Part shown: in pieces, positions 16,158 to 24,064 of the stretch | Layout of the letters: each line of letters opens with the position of its first letter | Position numbering within the stretch: position 1 is the first letter of the stretch | Assembly (NCBI GenBank): GCA_033763395.1 | Contig: JANRKQ010000173.1 | Coordinates: 1 to 64,000 of the forward strand | Direction of reading: 5' to 3' | Origin: Xiheimicrobium sp033763395 | GTDB taxonomy: Bacteria; Myxococcota; Myxococcia; Myxococcales; Myxococcaceae | Length of the DNA stretch: 64,000 nucleotides | The notes under the pieces: model-generated | What the model was told of the DNA's origin: nothing | Database searches by the model: none | The model's input: only the letters and a program-made list of their open reading frames with translations | Translations under genes and position numbers: made by a program

Positions 16158-17702
16158 TCAACGGAACAGGGCCTCGAGCGCGCGGCCTTCGGCCCCCGCG
16201 GGAGTGGGCACGCCGAGCAGGCGCGCGAAGGTGGGTGCGACGTCGATGGCCTCGGCGAACGGCGCGACGCCCTTCGGCACCCCGGCCCCGAAGAAGACCA
16301 GCGGCACCTGGCGATCGTACAGCCAGTGCGACGCATGGCCGGTCACGTCGGCGGTGCCGTAGGACCAGTAGGCCTTCGAGAGGACGAGGAAGTCGGGGCT
16401 GCGGCCCGGGAAGTAGCCGCGCCGCCAGACGGCCCCCGCGCTGCCGAGCGCGCCGGGCTCGAGCAACTTCGGCCCCGCCACGAAGTCGAGCACGCCGGGC
16501 TGCTGCACCGCGATGGCGCGGAGCGCGTCGGCGATGGTGAAGAGCTTCGCGCGGCCCTGCGAGGTGGCGGTCAGGCCCGGCGTCTTGTTTCCGGCGAACC
16601 AGTCACCGGGCCCCAGCTTCAAGTCGGCCTCGGTCTCGAGCTTCTCGCGCAGGGCCTTGAGGTCGACCCGGCCCGCGTCCAGCCCGCGCTGCTTCGACAC
16701 CTCGGGCACCGGGCACACGCCGTGATCGCTGGTGAGCGCCACGACGTACTTCCCCTTCCCCACCTTCGCGTCGAGCCCGTCGAGGAGGCGACCGAGCTCG
16801 GCGTCGACGGCGAGGAACTCAGCGAGGCCCTCGGGCGAATCGGGCCCGAACTCGTGGCCGATGCGGTCGTGCCCCGAGAAGCTGACCGAAAGGAGGTCAG
16901 GCACGTCATCGGCGCCGAGCTTGAGCGCGTCGACGGCCGAGAGCGCGAGATCGACCTCCCAGGCGTCGAGCAGAGGCTGGAGGGCCGGCTGCTCCGCGTT
17001 CGGCTCGCTGTCGCCCTGGCGCCCCGCGGCCGGCATCGGGTTCTTCCCGGTGAGGCCGCCGCCCGGCAGCCCCCACGAGAAGCGCTTCTTGAGGAGCGCC
17101 TCGGCGATGGCGAGGTTGGTCGGCTGCACCCACGGCGCGAGCTGCGGCCCGTAGTACGTGCTCGAGGTGAAGAACGGCTTCTCGGCGTCGAACCAGACGG
17201 CGGCGTCGGCGGCGCGGCCGCCCATCAAGATGGCCGAGCGGTCCTTCGCGCTGATGGCGACGACCTTCGCGCCGGGCGCATTGGACTTGACCGAATCTCC
17301 CAGGGTGGGCACCCGCAAGAGGGTGGGCGCGGTGCCGTCCTGCTTCGTCGGCGGACGGCCGAGCACCTGATACGCCGGGTCCTGCACCGAGAGGGTCGAC
17401 TTGCCCGTCTCCCCGTCGATCCACTCGTTGGCGACGATGCCGTGCACCGAGGCGTACGCGCCGGTGGTGATGGTGCTGTGGCCCGCGGCCGTGAGCGTCG
17501 CCGCGGCGTCGTAGCGCATCTCGCGAAACCGAAAGCCCTCGCTCACCAGGCGCTTGAACCCACCCTTCGTCAGGGGCAGCCGCTTGTCGAAGGCGTCGAG
17601 CGGCAGCTGGTCGACCACGACGATGACGCCCAGCCGGGGGCGCTCCTGGGCGGCGGCGACTGAGGTCGTCAGACAGAGGAAAGGAAGGAGGCCCCGGAGC
17701 AC
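16158..17702 (-). CDS. Periplasmic alkaline phosphatase-superfamily enzyme (PafA/type I phosphodiesterase-like)
   Basis: A 514-residue exported enzyme starting with GTG at 17702 (signal LRGLLPFLCLTTSVAAA). Alkaline-phosphatase fold landmarks are present: metal Asp31 in VVVDQLPLD, nucleophile region LTAAGHSTITTG (about 70-81), the second metal site SGHDRIGHEFGPDSP, TSDHGVCP and GHASHWLYD. This pattern fits PafA-like phosphatases, which are active on phosphomonoesters in the periplasm. It heads a four-gene unit with a porin, a PHP hydrolase and an EF-hand protein. There is no Shine-Dalgarno sequence, but TAGAAG sits 6 nt before the start, and a palindrome lies about 33 nt upstream, so initiation may be leaderless and regulated there. 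Confidence 0.9.
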   Translation of the reverse strand: MLRGLLPFLCLTTSVAAAQERPRLGVIVVVDQLPLDAFDKRLPLTKGGFKRLVSEGFRFREMRYDAAATLTAAGHSTITTGAYASVHGIVANEWIDGETGKSTLSVQDPAYQVLGRPPTKQDGTAPTLLRVPTLGDSVKSNAPGAKVVAISAKDRSAILMGGRAADAAVWFDAEKPFFTSSTYYGPQLAPWVQPTNLAIAEALLKKRFSWGLPGGGLTGKNPMPAAGRQGDSEPNAEQPALQPLLDAWEVDLALSAVDALKLGADDVPDLLSVSFSGHDRIGHEFGPDSPEGLAEFLAVDAELGRLLDGLDAKVGKGKYVVALTSDHGVCPVPEVSKQRGLDAGRVDLKALREKLETEADLKLGPGDWFAGNKTPGLTATSQGRAKLFTIADALRAIAVQQPGVLDFVAGPKLLEPGALGSAGAVWRRGYFPGRSPDFLVLSKAYWSYGTADVTGHASHWLYDRQVPLVFFGAGVPKGVAPFAEAIDVAPTFARLLGVPTPAGAEGRALEALFR

Positions 17703-17708
17703 GCGCGG

Positions 17709-17714
17709 CTTCTA
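17709..17714 (-). promoter_or_regulatory. Putative -10 element of the phosphatase operon (leaderless start)
   Basis: On the minus strand TAGAAG is followed by CCGCGC and then the GTG start, which places the likely +1 at or next to the first codon. The gene has no Shine-Dalgarno sequence, so leaderless translation is the simplest reading. No clear -35 hexamer is visible. Confidence 0.42.
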
Positions 17715-17734
17715 CATGGGTCGGTGCCCGGCGA

Positions 17735-17752
17735 GGTCACAAAAGCGTGACC
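17735..17752. promoter_or_regulatory. Palindromic operator candidate upstream of the phosphatase operon
   Basis: GGTCAC (17735-17740) and GTGACC (17747-17752) are perfect 6-bp arms around the 6-nt spacer AAAAGC. The palindrome centres about 41 nt before the GTG start and so covers the expected -35 region. Six-on-six spacing fits a dimeric helix-turn-helix regulator. It is not a match to the enterobacterial Pho box. The rest of the gap 17703-17977 shows no gene. Confidence 0.45.
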
Positions 17753-17977
17753 ACAGCGTTCGACAGAGAAGCCGGTGACGACGGCTCCGGCCTGGCGATG
17801 CAGCCCAGGCCCGCGACCGACCGGACGAGGTCTTGCGCGAGGCTGAAGGCGGGGCGACGGCTCACGGCACGTCGTCGATCTCGGCGGCGTGGGCGGAGAG
17901 GGCCGTGATGCGGTCGCGCGAGGCCGCGCGGACCTCGAGCTGGACGAGTCGGGAACGGACCGCGTCGGCCTCGTCGC

Positions 17978-19849
17978 TCAGACGACCCGACGAGGCTCGG
18001 GCAGCACCGTGCGTCGCGGGTCTTCACCGACGATGCGGAGGACGCGCTCGAACTCGGCCCGGACCGCCGCATCGATGGCCTGGGTCGAGGTCGATGCGCC
18101 GGCACCGCCAGCGTTCGTGAGCCGCTCGAGCTCGAGGGCGAAGCGCTCGCGGCGGTTGGCGAGGCGCGGCGTGGCGGCGATCTGCTCCGCGTGACGCAGC
18201 TCGAACGGCGCGGCCGTGACGTTCAGGGGCCCGAAGACCCGGTGCTCCTGGAAGGCCGGGGAGCCCAGGTGCGTCAGCGCCCAGACGACTTCCCTGCCGT
18301 CGAGACACCGGTCGAGAACCCGAACGATGGCCGGGTCGTCGATGGCCCGCAGAAATGAGCGAAGCAACTCCGCGCGCCCCCAGTCCGCGTCGAGCTCGCC
18401 CGCCTCGCGACGGCGCACCTCGTTACGACAATTCTCGACGAAGCGGGCGAGCAGCGCGCCGACCCAGAGCTCTTCAGCCCCACCCCCCTTGTCGACCGTG
18501 AACTGGACCCTGAACCGCTTCGTCATCAAGCCGGTTCGCCGCAACAGGCGCTTCACCTTCCAGCCGAAAACAGGGTGCTCGAGCTCAACCACGACGGTGG
18601 CGCCCTCGCGACTCACGCGAACGATGCCGTCGAGTTGCCCGCACCGCTTCCAGGACTCGACGGCTTCGGCCGCTCCGACCGCGCTCGGATGATCGACCCA
18701 GGTCAGCCTCAAGGCTCGCCCGTCTGGGGTCAGCACACTGTACCGACATGGGTGGAGCTCGAGCAGCCCTTTCCCGTGGCGATAGACCGCCGTCGGAACC
18801 GTCGCGAGCCAGGCCGGCAGCGGCAGGTCCGGCGCACCAAGCGCCTCGATCAGTCCTTCTGGCGTCACGCCTGGTTTGGCCATCATCCGTTCTGCTGCCG
18901 CGAACACGTCCGCCAGCCGGTGCGTCGGGAACGCACGAGGTTCGGCACACCCATTGACCAGCAGGTTCGGAAAGAACGCTCCGTGGACGCGGAGGTGGCC
19001 GTCGTCGCTCACGGTCACCATCTGCCGCGTCAGCGGCGAGAGACGAACTGCACGACCCGTGTCGGCCGTGACCTCGAGCACCGGGTACCGGCGCGGCAGA
19101 AGCAGGTGCGTGAGCGCGAGGTCGGCTCGCTCCGGGGACAGTCCGCGTGCGCTGACAGCGGCGAGAACGTCTTCGGTCGGTGTGAAGGACGCACCTCGGC
19201 TCGCCAGCACCTCGACGACGCGTCGCTGGTCGGCCGTGAAGCCGTCGTCGATCATCGGCACGAAGGGGGCCGGAACCGTCTCGAAGATTGGTTCGGCGCG
19301 TGGGGGCGGGGCGGGCCCGTCGCGCCCGAAGGCGCGAGCGCGAAGGGTCGCAGCGTCGGCGTCGCTCCCCACCTGCTCGAAGACCTCTGCGATGAGCCGG
19401 CGCGAGCGTGACGAGAGGGCCGGTGCACTCATCAACTCCCGCAAACGGCGAACAGGGTTGGCGGGAGAGCTGCTGAGGAACTGACCAACCGCCTCCAACA
19501 CCTGACGGTCTTCATCGCCTGGGAGCATCGCGGGGGCAACTGGGGCCGCTTCGACCGGCGCCACGTGGAGTTCCGGCGCTGGCCCAGGCGGAACCGGTCG
19601 CGGCGGCTCGAAGCTCGACTGGTCGGCCATCGCGAGGGGGGCCCACAAGCCCGAGCCACGAGCGGCCTTTTCCGGCACCAGGCTCTCACGCTCGACGGTG
19701 GCCAGCAAGACCGCTCGTCGGGCCAACAGTCCAGCGAGTCGGTCTCGATCGATGGCATCGAGCGTGCGCGCCTCGAGCGCCTCGATGAGATCGTTCACCT
19801 CGCCGAGCTCGTCGAAGACCGCCTGTGGGTTCCCCGCCACGCGTCGCAT
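17978..19849 (-). CDS. Large uncharacterised protein
   Basis: A protein of about 623 residues that I do not recognise. The start is taken at the ATG at 19849 (RRVAGNPQAVFDELGEVNDL follows), with GGAAGG about 9 nt upstream; a GTG 3 nt earlier is possible. There is no signal peptide or membrane span. The N-terminal 120 residues look helical, followed by a Pro-rich hinge. The middle contains a helical region that could be winged-helix-like (TPTEDVLAAVSARGLSPERADLALTHLLL). The C-terminal third is rich in Arg and Glu helices (LLARFVENCRNEVRRREAGEL). It follows the secretin-associated gene on the same strand after 56 nt. A dispersed 26-nt repeat lies just before its start. Confidence 0.75.
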   Translation of the reverse strand: MRRVAGNPQAVFDELGEVNDLIEALEARTLDAIDRDRLAGLLARRAVLLATVERESLVPEKAARGSGLWAPLAMADQSSFEPPRPVPPGPAPELHVAPVEAAPVAPAMLPGDEDRQVLEAVGQFLSSSPANPVRRLRELMSAPALSSRSRRLIAEVFEQVGSDADAATLRARAFGRDGPAPPPRAEPIFETVPAPFVPMIDDGFTADQRRVVEVLASRGASFTPTEDVLAAVSARGLSPERADLALTHLLLPRRYPVLEVTADTGRAVRLSPLTRQMVTVSDDGHLRVHGAFFPNLLVNGCAEPRAFPTHRLADVFAAAERMMAKPGVTPEGLIEALGAPDLPLPAWLATVPTAVYRHGKGLLELHPCRYSVLTPDGRALRLTWVDHPSAVGAAEAVESWKRCGQLDGIVRVSREGATVVVELEHPVFGWKVKRLLRRTGLMTKRFRVQFTVDKGGGAEELWVGALLARFVENCRNEVRRREAGELDADWGRAELLRSFLRAIDDPAIVRVLDRCLDGREVVWALTHLGSPAFQEHRVFGPLNVTAAPFELRHAEQIAATPRLANRRERFALELERLTNAGGAGASTSTQAIDAAVRAEFERVLRIVGEDPRRTVLPEPRRVV

Positions 19850-19859
19850 CACACCGGCC

Positions 19860-19885
19860 TTCCAGCCCGGCTGCAACTGCGTGCC
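19860..19885 (-). repeat. 26-nt dispersed repeat, copy A (promoter-proximal)
   Basis: This copy matches copy B at 20675-20700 at 25 of 26 positions. On the minus strand it contains GGCACGCAGTTGCA, 20-odd nt before the start of the 623-residue gene. This resembles a sigma-54 -24/-12 element (GGCAC...TTGC), but the spacing between GG and GC is 9 nt rather than the required 10. Confidence 0.6.
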
Positions 19886-19905
19886 GCGGAGTGTCCCTCG
19901 ACGGC

Positions 19906-20577
19906 TCAAGGACGGGACGTCGTGCCACCGTCCGCGCACGGCGCCGCATCGAGGAGGCGCACGTCGACTTCGACGCCGTATGACGTCTCCTCTCGGAGCT
20001 GCTCGACCCGGCGAACCTCGTCCCACGATCGAGCCTCCCCCCGAAGAAGCAACCGACCGTCCGCTTCATCAAGGACGAGATGATCACTGTCTGGCCAGCG
20101 CTCGACGATACGTTCCACGGCGCGCAGCCGCTCGAGCGGCGTCGCCCACTGGAGTGGTGAAAACCAGTGGTGAGTCCAGTGACCCGAGACCAGCTTTTGG
20201 ACGGGCGCGGGGAGCGCCTCGATCTCTCCGTGAAGCACGTAGTGCGGCTCTCTCGAGACGAAGACGCGTGCCGTGCTCGACGAGCAGCGCATGAGGTGGC
20301 CCGCTTCCTGGGCGGTGGCGAGTCGAGGAGCGACCCGGACCCGAAAGCGTCGGACCAGGTGGCGCCCTCGCCAGGCCGTCACGGTTGCCACCCCTTCCGA
20401 CTCTCCAGCGACCCACCACCCGTCGGTGCCGAGGTGCTTCAACGAGACGAACCGGTCGCCGGTCGTGAGCCGGTCGACCCCATCTTCCTTGAAGCGGATC
20501 GCCAACCCCACGGCGGTGGAGCGCTCCTCGGGCGGTGGGGACGCTGCGAGAAGAACGGCCGTCATCAGCAGCGTCAT
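19906..20577 (-). CDS. Exported secretin-N/pilus-assembly-like protein with BON-like C-terminus
   Basis: A 223-residue protein starting at the ATG at 20577 with GGGGAGT about 8 nt upstream and a short signal peptide (TLLMTAVLLAAS). Residues about 15-75 (DRLTTGDRFVSLKHL, WWVAGESEGVATVTAWR) resemble the N-terminal Ig-like domain found in secretin-associated pilus assembly (CpaC/RhcC-type) proteins. Residues about 165-215 (AVERIVERWPDSDHLVLDEA, LLLRGEARSWDEVRRVEQL) resemble a BON or secretin N-domain. There is no secretin barrel, so it may be an accessory of a secretion or pilus system encoded elsewhere. These domain assignments rest on pattern only. Confidence 0.7.
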   Translation of the reverse strand: MTLLMTAVLLAASPPPEERSTAVGLAIRFKEDGVDRLTTGDRFVSLKHLGTDGWWVAGESEGVATVTAWRGRHLVRRFRVRVAPRLATAQEAGHLMRCSSSTARVFVSREPHYVLHGEIEALPAPVQKLVSGHWTHHWFSPLQWATPLERLRAVERIVERWPDSDHLVLDEADGRLLLRGEARSWDEVRRVEQLREETSYGVEVDVRLLDAAPCADGGTTSRP

Positions 20578-20674
20578 TCGTTGACTCCCCACCGCTGCAC
20601 GCCGACCCCGACGAGCACGGACACGATGTCGGGTGTTGCACTCGACGTCAAACGAGCCTCGCGCCCATCGGAGG

Positions 20675-20700
20675 TTCCAGCCCCGCTGCAACTGCGTGCC
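20675..20700 (-). repeat. 26-nt dispersed repeat, copy B (divergent promoter region)
   Basis: This is the second copy of the repeat at 19860-19885, with one mismatch. It lies in the 155-nt gap between the minus-strand secretin-associated gene (start 20577) and the plus-strand BNR lipoprotein (start 20733). It carries the same GGCAC(N5)TTGC core, one nucleotide short of sigma-54 spacing. Confidence 0.6.
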
Positions 20701-20732
20701 GGGGCCGGACGGGTCTCCTCCACTTGGGAGTG

Positions 20733-22640
20733 ATGCAGCTGTTCCGAGTCGCCGTGTTTCTCGCGCTTACGCACTGTGGCGCGCCCACACCGCCTCCGCC
20801 GCCGGACGCTGGAGCACCCTTGCCCGGTGAAGAGCTCGCCCTGCCCTTCACCGAGCTTCCACCCGAGCGCCTGACGCTCACCTGCCGCGAGCTCGTCGGC
20901 GGCGCGTTCGTCTCGGTGGATCCCACCGCCACGCAGCACTTCCGCGCCGAGAACACCAACGTCGTGCTGCGCACCGACGACGAGGGCCGCACGTGGACGC
21001 GGAGCCCCGTCGAGACCGGCTTCGTCAACGTCTTCCTCGGCCCGCTCGTCATCGGCTACGCCCGCACCGAGCCGTACCGCCTCGACGAGCGCCCCTTGTC
21101 CGTCAGCCTCGACCGCGGCGTGACCTGGCGGCGGCTCGAGTTCTCTTCCACCACCGACGCGACGCTCCCGCCTGGCAGCGCCGTGGCCACGCTCGGCACC
21201 ACGCGCGTCGCCTGGACCGCAACGGGCCGCCTGCTCGCCTCGTTCGACGGCGGCGCCTGGACGTCCGAGCCGAACAGCTTCCTGGAGCGCGGCGGCGACG
21301 ACGTGCGCGCGGCGCTGGGCACGCGTGAGTGGTTCCTCGACGCGAAGGAACGCCAGCTCTTCCGCAGCGCCGACCTCGGGCGCACCTGGCAGAAGCTCCC
21401 GTTTCGTGCCGTGCGCCGGCTCGAGCTGCTCGGGGCTTCCACCGTCGTCGCCAGCGGCGGGCTCATCTCGCAGGACGACGGAGCCACCTGGGTTCGCCGC
21501 CTCGGCCTGAGCGACTCGTTCGCCGTGGGCCCCGACGACGGCGAGCTGTGGTTCTTCTCGTCCGTCACCGGCACCGAGACACCACAGCTCCTCCACTCGC
21601 GTGACTTCGGTGCCTCGTTCGCGCCGGTGACGCTGTCAGTCGAGGGCGCCGTCGTCGAGCTGGCACGAGGCCGCGTCTACGCGACCGCCGACGGGCGCCG
21701 CGTGTTCGAGCCACGCCTCGCCTCGAGCCCCCTCAACCGCGGCAGCCGCATGGTGTGCGTCGAGACCTCTGGCGCGGGCTCGCTCGAGCAGGCCGCGCCG
21801 GAAAAGAACGACGGCGCCGGCACGGCCACGCTCTGGGCGACCGGCCCCTTCGGCTTCGCGCGCGACACCTTGCAGCAGGTCGTTCCGCTCCGAACGCCCG
21901 GCCGCGCCTTCGCCGTCACGTCACGCACCTTCGACGACACGCACCTCGTGCGCGGAGGCACGCGGCTGCCGAACGGCGATGTCGCGCTCCTCCTCCAACC
22001 CGTGCCGGTGCTCTCGCCCACCGCTGGCCCGCCGATGCGCGTACACGTGCTCGACGGAGAGACGCTGGCCGAGACGCGACGCTTCTCCTTCACCTCGCTC
22101 ATCGACGACTCCCCCGAGCGGCGAACCCGCTACCTCGAGTCGAAGTGGCTCCAGGCGCTGCCCGACGGAGGCCTGCGCACCGACACCGCCGAAGGCGACT
22201 ACCCCCTCGGCGTCGAGACCGCGCGCTGGGTGCCGTGGCTGTCGAACGCCCGCTGGGGCCGCGGACCGGCTGGGGCCGAGCAGGTGACGTTCGAGCTCGT
22301 CGAGGCCACCCGCTTCTTCCGCCGCACGCGCGACCTCGGCGAGGCGCCCGTCTTCTGCCAGGTCGACGCGGGCGCGACCGACCGCTGCATCGCCTACGCC
22401 GGCAAGGTGCAGGACTGGGCCGTGCGCGACGGGCGAATCTACGTGCTCGATGACTGGCGCGGCGAAGTGCTCGAGGCGAGCTACGCGAACCTCGATGGCG
22501 TGTGGCGCCCGGTGCTCACGGGCCTCGCCTCGCCCACCAGCCTCTTCGCGCCCGTCGATGACGACCGCGGCCTCTACGTCGTCGACACCCACCTCTATCG
22601 CGTCGTGCCCGGCCCGACGTCGCCCGCGAGGCGCCCATGA
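20733..22640 (+). CDS. BNR/Asp-box repeat lipoprotein
   Basis: A 635-residue lipoprotein (signal MQLFRVAVFLALTHC, lipid Cys15) with GGGAG close before the ATG at 20733. Several Asp-box (BNR) turns mark a beta-propeller: TDDEGRTWTR, SLDRGVTWRR, SADLGRTWQK, SQDDGATWVR and SRDFGASFAP. Asp-boxes occur in sialidases and in Ycf48-like and other propellers; I see none of the sialidase catalytic residues and therefore propose a non-enzymatic or unknown propeller. The next gene begins inside its stop codon (ATGA), making a two-lipoprotein operon of propellers, probably surface exposed. Confidence 0.85.
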   Translation: MQLFRVAVFLALTHCGAPTPPPPPDAGAPLPGEELALPFTELPPERLTLTCRELVGGAFVSVDPTATQHFRAENTNVVLRTDDEGRTWTRSPVETGFVNVFLGPLVIGYARTEPYRLDERPLSVSLDRGVTWRRLEFSSTTDATLPPGSAVATLGTTRVAWTATGRLLASFDGGAWTSEPNSFLERGGDDVRAALGTREWFLDAKERQLFRSADLGRTWQKLPFRAVRRLELLGASTVVASGGLISQDDGATWVRRLGLSDSFAVGPDDGELWFFSSVTGTETPQLLHSRDFGASFAPVTLSVEGAVVELARGRVYATADGRRVFEPRLASSPLNRGSRMVCVETSGAGSLEQAAPEKNDGAGTATLWATGPFGFARDTLQQVVPLRTPGRAFAVTSRTFDDTHLVRGGTRLPNGDVALLLQPVPVLSPTAGPPMRVHVLDGETLAETRRFSFTSLIDDSPERRTRYLESKWLQALPDGGLRTDTAEGDYPLGVETARWVPWLSNARWGRGPAGAEQVTFELVEATRFFRRTRDLGEAPVFCQVDAGATDRCIAYAGKVQDWAVRDGRIYVLDDWRGEVLEASYANLDGVWRPVLTGLASPTSLFAPVDDDRGLYVVDTHLYRVVPGPTSPARRP

Positions 22641-23869
22641 AGCGCGTGGTGCTTTCCCTGCTCCTCGCGACCGGCTGCGGGCTCTTCCGTCGGGACGAGC
22701 CGACGGGCACGGGCAACCCGTGCGTGGACGATCCGACCCTCGGCATCACCGTCAGGCCGCCGACCGTTCGCATGCGGCCCGGCGATCGCCTCACCTTCGA
22801 CTACGAGATCCGCAGCGAGCGCGGCTCGGCCACGGCCGAGGCGTCGTTTCTCGACCAGCCCGTCGAGAAGGCCGGGAGCAACGCCGTGCGGCTGACCGCG
22901 CCTCCCGTGCCCGGCGAGTACCGGCTCGTCGTCTCGCGCGTGGGCTGCCCGATGGACACAGGCTTCGCCACCGTCACCGTCGAGCCGCTGGCGGCCCTCG
23001 GCAAGGCGCCCGGTCAGCAGCCCGTTCCCTCTGGGGTGGCCTGGTCGGCCGACGGAAGCACCGTGGCCGTGTCGGGGCGCGGCGGCGTCTGGCTCTTCCG
23101 CGCCGATGGCACCTTCCTCGACTCGGCGCGCATTCCACACCAGGGCAAGGCCTCGGTGAGCTGGTCGCCAGACGGAACCAGGCTGGCCGTCGGCGGCGAC
23201 GCACAGGAGCGCACCTGGGTCTTCCAGATGCCCGGCCTCACGCCGTGGAGCCGCTTCGGCGTCAACGAAGGCAGCGCCGGGAGCCTGTTCTCCGCCGACA
23301 GCCGAAGCCTGCTTCTTCACGAAGGCGACGCGGTTCGTTCGTTCGACCTCGAGACCGGCGCCATGACGGACATCGGGCCAGTCGGCGAGGCGAGCGCCAC
23401 CAGCGACGCACCGCTTCGACTTCAGCAGGGGCCGTTCGGCACGGTGCTCGCCACTGGACCGGCAGAGCTGCGAGAGCTCGCCACCGGCCGACGCCTCGCG
23501 CGCTGGAGCACGCCCGGCACCGGCATCGCCATCGCGCCCGACGGCCGCTGGCTCTTCACCTCGACGGGAGGCCTGCGTCTGCCCTTCGTCGAGCAGGCCA
23601 TCGCCTTCGCTCCGGGACCGATTCTGACGGGCGGGCCGTTCTTCACGACGGCCTTCAGTCGCGACGGCACGCTGCTCGCGACCGGCGAAACGGGCGAGGT
23701 GACGGTCTACCGCAACGTGGGCCCGACGCTGTCGCCCATCGGCCGCGCGCAGCTCCCGAACTCGCCGGGCCCCGTCGCTGATCTCGCCTGGAGCCCCGAC
23801 GCGTCACGCCTCGCCGTCGCCGCCAACAACCGCCTCGTCATTCTCACCCGCGCCCAGCTCGGCCTCTGA
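22637..23869 (+). CDS. Lipoprotein with WD40/PD40-like beta-propeller
   Basis: A 410-residue lipoprotein (signal MKRVVLSLLLATGC, lipid Cys14). After a beta-sandwich-like stretch to about residue 115 come repeated blades with the SPDG signature of periplasmic beta-propellers: VAWSADGSTVAV, VSWSPDGTRLAV, IAIAPDGRWLF, TAFSRDGTLLAT and LAWSPDASRLAV. Such propellers bind proteins or polysaccharides. The gene overlaps the BNR lipoprotein by 4 nt, so both are probably made together and could work as a pair. No catalytic signature is seen. Confidence 0.86.
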   Translation: MKRVVLSLLLATGCGLFRRDEPTGTGNPCVDDPTLGITVRPPTVRMRPGDRLTFDYEIRSERGSATAEASFLDQPVEKAGSNAVRLTAPPVPGEYRLVVSRVGCPMDTGFATVTVEPLAALGKAPGQQPVPSGVAWSADGSTVAVSGRGGVWLFRADGTFLDSARIPHQGKASVSWSPDGTRLAVGGDAQERTWVFQMPGLTPWSRFGVNEGSAGSLFSADSRSLLLHEGDAVRSFDLETGAMTDIGPVGEASATSDAPLRLQQGPFGTVLATGPAELRELATGRRLARWSTPGTGIAIAPDGRWLFTSTGGLRLPFVEQAIAFAPGPILTGGPFFTTAFSRDGTLLATGETGEVTVYRNVGPTLSPIGRAQLPNSPGPVADLAWSPDASRLAVAANNRLVILTRAQLGL

Positions 23870-23870
23870 C

Positions 23871-23889
23871 CTGTCAACGTCGCTGACAG
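23871..23889. terminator. Small hairpin after the two-propeller operon
   Basis: CTGTCA (23871-23876) and TGACAG (23884-23889) pair around a 7-nt loop directly after the stop codon. The stem is short and no T-run follows, so this is a weak terminator candidate. Confidence 0.3.
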
Positions 23890-24022
23890 CGTCGGTGAGC
23901 ACTGCACGTAGCACTCGCTGTCGCCTGCGAGGACGGTTCGAACCCCGCGGCGCTGCAGCCGCGCGAAACATTTCGCCACGACGGTTTGGCATGCCGGCTG
24001 CGTGAGAAGGCTGCGCGCGGGC

Positions 24023-24044
24023 AGTGAAACCCGCGGGTTTCACT
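24023..24044. promoter_or_regulatory. Perfect 22-bp palindrome before the esterase lipoprotein
   Basis: The arms AGTGAAACCCG (24023-24033) and CGGGTTTCACT (24034-24044) are exact reverse complements with no spacer. The palindrome sits 20 nt before the ATG at 24065. It could be the operator of a dimeric repressor, or a hairpin in the leader that limits access to the ribosome site TGGAG between it and the ATG. Confidence 0.5.
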
Positions 24045-24064
24045 CTCTCGTCTGGAGCCCATCG

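Noticed and set aside
17703..17780. A Pho box upstream of the phosphatase
   Set aside because: CTGTCGA and CTGTGGT occur on the minus strand, but with a 10-nt rather than the usual 11-nt period and several mismatches.
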